From positions 1 through 10,967 of the forward strand of contig JAEWVC010000100.1 in NCBI GenBank assembly GCA_023459275.1: DNA of 10,967 bases, in the 5' to 3' direction. The stretch comes from Bacillota bacterium (lineage in GTDB: Bacteria; Bacillota; Clostridia; Christensenellales; Aristaeellaceae). Shown here piece after piece: positions 7,382 to 10,967 of this stretch (position 1 is its first letter; every line of letters begins with the position of its first letter). The position numbers and the translations under genes were made by a program. The notes below the pieces were generated by a model. It did not search any database. It had not been told where the DNA came from and worked only from the letters and a program-made list of their open reading frames with translations.

Positions 7382-8638
7382 TCATTGGAAGGGAGTGTAA
7401 TAGGTGGCGATGCCGTCCTGCACCTGCTGGCAGACTTCCTCCGCGGTAAGGGTGCCGGCCATCATGCCCTGGGCCGCGGCCTGGAACAGGGAGGAACCCG
7501 TAGGCTGCTGATAGCGGAAGCCCACCAGGAAGAGGTAGGGAGAGCTGTTTTTCTGCAGCTCCAGCACCTTGGCGATGAAGGGATTGGTGGAAACGTCCAC
7601 GCCGGGCACGGAGGAGACCATGGACAGATCGCTGACGACAGCCTTGCCGAACTCGGGGGAAGCCAGGAATTTCAAAAACTTCACAGCGGCTTCCTGCTTC
7701 TGGCTGGCGGAGTTGATGGAGAAATTCATGTCCGCGTACACGGCCACGTAGGCGGGATCCTCCGCCTTTTCGCCGGGTACGGCGAAAACGTCATACTTCA
7801 GGTCCGGGTTCTGGGCGGAGAAAGTGCCGGCCTCAAAGGAACCGCCGATATAGTGGGCGCTCATCTCATTGATAAAGCTGGCCTGCATATCGGTATAGGC
7901 AACGCCGGTAAACATGTCGGGCATGTAAGGGATCAGCTCCGTAAGCTTGCTTACGGCATTCACGAAGACAGGATCAGTGAACTTGGTTTCGCCCTTGACC
8001 ACCTTGTCATAGAAGTCACTTCCGCCGTAGAAGGAGGGGCTCACGGCGCCGAACATCATCTCGCAGCACCAGCCTTCCTTGGTGCCGTTGGCCAGCGCAT
8101 CGTACCCGGCCTCCTTGATGGCCTTCAGGTTGGACAAAAACTCGTCCCAGGTCTTGGGCACGCTCAAGCCCAGCTTTTCGTAAATGGCCACGTTGTAATA
8201 GCACAGCATGGTCTGGCTGACAGCGGGCACACCGTAGATTTTGCCGTCGGTGATGGAGGTGGCGCCCAGCAGCTTCTGGGCATCAAAGGACTGCAGCTCG
8301 GGGATCAGATCGTCAAGCGCCAGCATATAGCCGGAGTCGGCAAAGGTCTGAAGCCCGCCGTAGGCGCGGCTCATGTACACATCCGGCCCGCTGGCCCCAG
8401 CCAAGGAAGAAGCCAGGATGGTGTTGTAATCGGTGTTCTTGATGGCTGTCTGTACGACCTTGATGTCCGGGTTTTCCGCCTCAAACTGGGCGATCATCTT
8501 ATCGTAGAACGCCACGTCCTCGGTGCGCCAGCTCCAGAACTGAAGTTCCGTTGGCTCCGCAAAGGCGGAAGATACGGGTGCAACAACCGCCATGGCAAGC
8601 ATGGCAAGTACCAGGGAAACCATAACGAGTTTCTTCAT
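7382..8638 (-). CDS. Extracellular sugar-binding protein of an ABC transporter (SBP family 1)
   Basis: This is the solute-binding subunit that captures sugar outside the membrane and delivers it to the two permeases. It has 418 residues. A signal peptide is clear: MKK, a hydrophobic core (4-21), and a likely signal peptidase I cut at AFA|EP after residue 27. No lipobox cysteine is present, unlike most Gram-positive binding proteins. The mature part begins ELQFWSWRTEDV and carries family features such as FEAENPDIKV (52-61), GPDVYMS (84-90), DGKIYGVPAV (131-140) and PKTWDEFLSNLKAI (161-174). The ATG at 8638 is chosen because the signal peptide starts there and AAAGGGGCGG lies just upstream; the frame stays open to 8761, but that extension would overlap the promoter. 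An amino-sugar ligand is inferred from the neighbouring genes. Confidence 0.92.
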   Translation of the reverse strand: MKKLVMVSLVLAMLAMAVVAPVSSAFAEPTELQFWSWRTEDVAFYDKMIAQFEAENPDIKVVQTAIKNTDYNTILASSLAGASGPDVYMSRAYGGLQTFADSGYMLALDDLIPELQSFDAQKLLGATSITDGKIYGVPAVSQTMLCYYNVAIYEKLGLSVPKTWDEFLSNLKAIKEAGYDALANGTKEGWCCEMMFGAVSPSFYGGSDFYDKVVKGETKFTDPVFVNAVSKLTELIPYMPDMFTGVAYTDMQASFINEMSAHYIGGSFEAGTFSAQNPDLKYDVFAVPGEKAEDPAYVAVYADMNFSINSASQKQEAAVKFLKFLASPEFGKAVVSDLSMVSSVPGVDVSTNPFIAKVLELQKNSSPYLFLVGFRYQQPTGSSLFQAAAQGMMAGTLTAEEVCQQVQDGIATYYTPFQ

Positions 8639-8690
8639 TACATGTGCCGCCCCTTTCGATATGTTGAACGATGAGGTTCCTGTCCCTGCA

Positions 8691-8719
8691 AGGATAGCAA
8701 ACAACAAAGGGAAAGTCAA
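8691..8719 (-). promoter_or_regulatory. Sigma-A-type promoter for the sugar transporter operon
   Basis: Read on the minus strand, the -35 is TTGACT (8719-8714) and the -10 is TATCCT (8696-8691), with exactly 17 bases between. Upstream of the -35 (8720-8753) is an A/T-rich stretch including a run of eight A's, which could act as an UP element. The predicted start near 8684 gives a leader of about 46 bases. The non-consensus -10 would suit a regulated operon. Confidence 0.65.
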
Positions 8720-8765
8720 GGATAATTGAGGAAATTTTGTTCTTTTTTTTATTGTTTGCATGCAT

Positions 8766-8813
8766 CCTTTCGAAACGGCCCCTTATTTTCGTGTTTTCGC
8801 CGTTTTCTAAAGG
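8766..8813. repeat. Imperfect long inverted repeat upstream of the transporter promoter
   Basis: CCTTTCGAAACGG (8766-8778) and CCGTTTTCTAAAGG (8800-8813) are complementary in two blocks (6 and 5 bp) around a small mismatch, with 21 bases between. The left arm itself contains the palindrome TTTCGAAA (8768-8775). It lies 47-94 bases upstream of the transporter -35 and outside both predicted transcripts, so a DNA-level binding site is more likely than an RNA structure. It could also be the remnant of an older terminator. Confidence 0.5.
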
Positions 8814-8876
8814 CATCGAATTCAGCCGATTTTTATTGCATATTATAAAAATTATGTGCTATATGTCTTTCTAATT

Positions 8877-8889
8877 CCTGAATTTCAGG
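8877..8889. repeat. Perfect 13-bp palindrome CCTGAATTTCAGG
   Basis: Two perfect 6-bp arms (CCTGAA and TTCAGG) flank a single T. It lies mid-way between the two divergent promoters, outside both predicted transcripts. The size and symmetry fit a dimeric regulator site, possibly for the adjacent RpiR protein, but no second exact copy was found in the window. Confidence 0.4.
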
Positions 8890-9006
8890 TCATTTCTGCC
8901 TCAATTGTTCTGCGCGCATTTTCTTTTTCAAAACACACCGCCCTATTGCAGTTTGTAACTTATTACGTAAAATTCCCGGATGCATAAAAAACAAATCTGA
9001 CGGGTC

Positions 9007-9035
9007 TTGTAATTTTTTTCGGATTTCTGTACAAT
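9007..9035 (+). promoter_or_regulatory. Sigma-A-type promoter for the rpiR-murQ operon
   Basis: The -35 is TTGTAA (9007-9012) and the -10 is TACAAT (9030-9035), separated by 17 bases, with TG directly before the -10. Transcription should start near 9041-9043, giving a leader of about 49 bases before the ATG at 9091. The -10 sits in the centre of an inverted repeat, suggesting repression. Confidence 0.65.
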
Positions 9036-9051
9036 AAGAGAAACCCCGAAA
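9017..9051. promoter_or_regulatory. Candidate operator overlapping the rpiR -10 box
   Basis: TTTCGGATTTCT (9017-9028) and AGAAACCCCGAAA (9039-9051) form a near-perfect inverted repeat: 5 bp plus 6 bp around an unpaired A opposite CC. The ten bases between the arms hold most of the -10 box and reach the likely start site. A protein bound here would block transcription, so autoregulation by the RpiR protein encoded downstream is the simplest reading. The link to that protein is inferred. Confidence 0.5.
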
Positions 9052-9090
9052 GACTTGCACAAAGATGTGTGAAGGCAAGGGAGGTCCGGC

Positions 9091-9960
9091 ATGGAAAACT
9101 GCATCGTAAGGCTCAGCCAGATACAAGCGCAATTATCCCCGGCGGAGGGCCGGGTGGCACAATATTTTATCGATAATACGGCGGAGATCGTGGGCAGGCC
9201 CATTGAACAGGTAGCCGATGCCTGCTCAACCAGCAAAACCACCGTGGTGCGCGTGTGCAAGCAATTGGGGTACCAGGGTTACAAGTCTTTCTGCGCCGCG
9301 CTGTCTGCGGACCTTGCCACCGGGGGCCAGGGGCGCCTTTCCTACGCGGATGTGCGGCCGGGGGATGATCTGGACACGATCCTGCACACCGTGACCCAGC
9401 ACAACCGCGCCGCTATCGACGACACCATCCGCATCCTGCCCAAAGAGCCGGTGCGCAGGGCGGTGGAGGCCATCATTCAGGCGCCCAGGGTAGATTTTTA
9501 CGGCGTGGGCGCTTCCGGCATCGTGGCACTGGACGCGCAGCAGAAATTTTTCAGAGTGGGCAAAAACAGCCAGGCATCCTTTGACCCCCATGTTCAGGCG
9601 GTGCTGGCCTCCTGCCTTGCCAAGGGGGATGTGGCGGTGTTCTTTTCCTATTCGGGGGAGACGCTGGATACCCTGGACACTATGCAGATTGCCAGGGATG
9701 CCGGCGCCACCATCATCTCCGTCACCCGGTACGGCTCCAACCGGCTCAGCCGGGCGGCGGATATCCCGCTGTATGTGGCTTCCTCGGAGATGCTTGTGCG
9801 GTCCTCGGCCATGTCCTCCAGGATCGCTATGATGCATGTAGTGGATATCCTTTTTACAGGCGCGGCCACCCAGGCTTTTGATACATACAAACCTTTCCTG
9901 GACAAGACCCATCTGGCGGGCCGCCAAAAAAGGCGGCTGCAGCGGGAAAGAAGAAAGTGA
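9091..9960 (+). CDS. RpiR-family transcriptional regulator with SIS domain (MurR-like)
   Basis: This is a DNA-binding regulator that responds to a phosphorylated sugar. It has 289 residues. The N-terminal HTH_6 domain (about 1-77) includes LSPAEGRVAQYFIDN (15-29) and IEQVADACSTSKTTVVRVCKQLGYQGYKSF read across 38-67, where the recognition helix lies. The SIS sugar-isomerase domain (about 134-262) includes VDFYGVGASG (134-143) and the sugar-phosphate loop FFSYSGET (184-191). The ATG is supported by AAGGGAGGT (9077-9085) five bases upstream. The murQ gene follows almost directly. In E. coli the RpiR-type MurR senses MurNAc-6-P and controls murQ; a similar role is inferred here, covering the divergent transporter operon too. 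The C-terminal tail is strongly basic (RQKRRLQRERRK), which is unusual but of unknown meaning. Confidence 0.9.
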   Translation: MENCIVRLSQIQAQLSPAEGRVAQYFIDNTAEIVGRPIEQVADACSTSKTTVVRVCKQLGYQGYKSFCAALSADLATGGQGRLSYADVRPGDDLDTILHTVTQHNRAAIDDTIRILPKEPVRRAVEAIIQAPRVDFYGVGASGIVALDAQQKFFRVGKNSQASFDPHVQAVLASCLAKGDVAVFFSYSGETLDTLDTMQIARDAGATIISVTRYGSNRLSRAADIPLYVASSEMLVRSSAMSSRIAMMHVVDILFTGAATQAFDTYKPFLDKTHLAGRQKRRLQRERRK

Positions 9961-9968
9961 GCATATCC

Positions 9969-10889
9969 ATGGAACAAAAGCAGCGCGAATATCTGGCGGG
10001 GCTTACAACGGAGCAGGTGAACAGCGCATCCCTCGCCCTGGACGAATTGGACGGCGAGGGGATCGCCCGGCTGATGAACGGCATTGACGAGCAGGTGTTA
10101 AGGGCCGTGGGCCAGGCTCTTCCGCAGATTGGGGCGGCCATCAACGCCATCGCCAAACGCTTGGCGGCCGGCGGAAGGCTGTTTTATGTGGGCGCAGGCA
10201 CCAGCGGCCGCCTGGGCGTGCTGGACGCATCGGAATGCCCGCCCACCTTCGGGGTTTCCAGCGAACTGGTGCAAGGGATCATCGCCGGCGGGGACATCGC
10301 CCTCAGGTTCGCGGTGGAGGGCGCGGAGGACGACCGGGAAGCCGGAAAGGATGACCTTATGTGCCGCGGGCTGAACAGCAGGGACGCAGTGGTGGCCATC
10401 AGCGCCAGCGGCTTCGCGGCCTACTGCCAGGGCGCGCTGGCCTATGCCAGCCAGGTGGGCGCATTGTCCGTTTCCCTGTGCTGCAATCAGGGCGCGGCGC
10501 TGTCAAAAGAAGCGGTCATCGCCATCGAAACACCCACCGGCCCGGAAGTGCTCTCCGGCTCCACCAGGCTCAAGGCCGGCACCGCCACCAAAATGGTGCT
10601 GAACATGCTTTCCACGGGGGCCATGGTGCTCCTGGGCAAGACCTACGGCAACCTGATGGTGGATCTTTGCTCCACCAATGACAAATTAAAGGACAGGTCC
10701 GTGCGCATCGTGATGCATGCGCTTAACCTGAACAGGCAGGAAGCCGAAGCCGCCCTAGACAGCGGGCATGGAAGCATCAAGGCGGCAATCGTCATGCACA
10801 AGGCGCAGGTTTCCCTGGAACAGGCACAGGCCGCGCTTGCCAGGGCCGGAGGCCGGGTGCGAAAGGCTATACAGGCGCTTGAACCATAA
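9969..10889 (+). CDS. murQ: N-acetylmuramic acid 6-phosphate etherase MurQ
   Basis: MurQ cleaves the D-lactyl ether of MurNAc-6-phosphate, giving GlcNAc-6-phosphate and D-lactate, in cell-wall sugar recycling. It has 306 residues from this ATG, normal for the family. The core is highly conserved: GGRLFYVGAGTSGRLGVLDASECPPTFGV, read across residues 68-96, and VEGAEDDRE (116-124). The catalytic glutamates Glu83 and Glu114 of E. coli MurQ correspond to Glu89 (DASE) and Glu120 (VEGAE). The SIS-domain ISASG, the STRLKAGTATK stretch and MVLNMLSTGAMVLLGK, read in sequence, also match, and the C-terminal helical motif (LNRQEAEAALDSG) is present. An alternative GTG at 9957 would overlap the regulator's stop as GTGA and add four residues; neither start has a strong ribosome site. 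A strong terminator follows. Confidence 0.95.
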   Translation: MEQKQREYLAGLTTEQVNSASLALDELDGEGIARLMNGIDEQVLRAVGQALPQIGAAINAIAKRLAAGGRLFYVGAGTSGRLGVLDASECPPTFGVSSELVQGIIAGGDIALRFAVEGAEDDREAGKDDLMCRGLNSRDAVVAISASGFAAYCQGALAYASQVGALSVSLCCNQGAALSKEAVIAIETPTGPEVLSGSTRLKAGTATKMVLNMLSTGAMVLLGKTYGNLMVDLCSTNDKLKDRSVRIVMHALNLNRQEAEAALDSGHGSIKAAIVMHKAQVSLEQAQAALARAGGRVRKAIQALEP

Positions 10890-10913
10890 AGACAAAGTTT
10901 TCTAGGGATGGGT

Positions 10914-10959
10914 GCGGGAAGGGCCGCTTTTTAAAAAGAGGCCCTTCCCGCCGTTTTTT
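10914..10959 (+). terminator. Rho-independent terminator after murQ
   Basis: A perfect 12-bp GC-rich stem (10914-10925 GCGGGAAGGGCC with 10940-10951) continues inward, after one mismatch, with a C-G pair and a TTTTT/AAAAA stretch. It is followed by CG and six T's (10954-10959). It starts 25 bases after the murQ stop and closes the rpiR-murQ transcript. Confidence 0.92.
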
Positions 10960-10967
10960 GCACCTCC

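Larger units (their letters stand above)
8639..9090. promoter_or_regulatory. AT-rich divergent control region
   Basis: This 452-base gap separates the sugar transporter operon (leftward) from the regulator-murQ operon (rightward). It is clearly richer in A+T than the flanking genes. It holds one good promoter for each side and several inverted repeats, described separately. Both predicted transcripts begin near their own genes (about 8684 leftward and about 9042 rightward), so roughly 8720-9000 is not expected to be in either mRNA and is free to act as regulator-binding DNA. No convincing small gene or RNA was seen. Confidence 0.7.

Noticed and set aside
7340..8674. 444-residue open frame on the plus strand opposite the sugar-binding protein gene
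   Set aside because: The opposite strand encodes a clear signal peptide and SBP family protein. This frame is Gly/His-rich without known motifs and would start inside the intergenic stem-loop.
8757..8764. TGCATGCA and TTACGTAA (8963-8970) short palindromes
   Set aside because: Eight-base palindromes are expected by chance in a region this long; no repeat of either was seen near the promoters.
8836..8865. Second rightward promoter TTGCAT / TATATG in the intergenic region
   Set aside because: The -10 matches poorly and the region is A/T-rich by chance; the promoter at 9007-9035 is better placed.
8639..9090. CcpA cre site or riboswitch in the divergent region
   Set aside because: No match to the cre consensus was found by eye, and both predicted leaders are under 50 bases, too short for a known sugar riboswitch or ribozyme.
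8890..9260. Two overlapping minus-strand open frames (80 and 105 residues) from the rpiR 5' end into the intergenic region
   Set aside because: Both begin inside rpiR in antisense, lack ribosome binding sites and cross the rpiR promoter. No family resemblance is visible.

Overview
The window looks like chromosomal DNA from a Gram-positive, Firmicutes/Clostridia-type bacterium with a fairly GC-rich genome. The signs are strong GGAGG-type ribosome binding sites, sigma-A-type promoters with 17-bp spacers, a group II ECF transporter module joined to truA, and a CUT1 sugar ABC transporter without its own ATPase. The sugar-binding protein has a signal peptide without a lipobox cysteine. That is unusual for a monoderm, and from memory it recalls uncultured gut Clostridia such as Christensenellales; this placement is a guess. 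No phage, IS, CRISPR, tRNA or rRNA sequence was seen.

Layout. (1) Bases 71-3373, plus strand: a promoter followed by ecfA1-ecfA2-ecfT-truA, all overlapping. This is the energising module shared by many vitamin/metal substrate-binding (S) proteins, plus tRNA pseudouridine synthase. (2) Bases 3380-8638, minus strand, in transcription order: a secreted sugar-binding protein, two MalF/MalG-type permeases, an N-acylglucosamine 2-epimerase (AGE) family protein and a BadF/BcrA-type amino-sugar kinase. Its promoter is predicted at 8691-8719. Two stem-loops lie between the binding-protein gene and the first permease gene. (3) Bases 8639-9090: an AT-rich divergent control region with two promoters and several inverted repeats. 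(4) Bases 9091-10959, plus strand: an RpiR-family regulator with a sugar-isomerase domain, then murQ (MurNAc-6-phosphate etherase), then a strong intrinsic terminator.

Working together: regions 2-4 read as one amino-sugar salvage locus split into two divergent operons. The ABC transporter would import unphosphorylated sugar. The kinase would phosphorylate it; the related Clostridium acetobutylicum MurK acts on both MurNAc and GlcNAc. MurQ would turn MurNAc-6-P into GlcNAc-6-P and D-lactate. The epimerase could feed ManNAc into the same pool as GlcNAc. The RpiR protein probably senses a phosphorylated sugar such as MurNAc-6-P and controls both operons through the shared intergenic region. No NagA, NagB, NanA or NanE is in the window, nor an ATPase for the sugar transporter, so those functions would have to lie elsewhere. 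The most unusual point is an AGE-type epimerase wired into a MurQ/kinase/ABC locus without sialic-acid genes.
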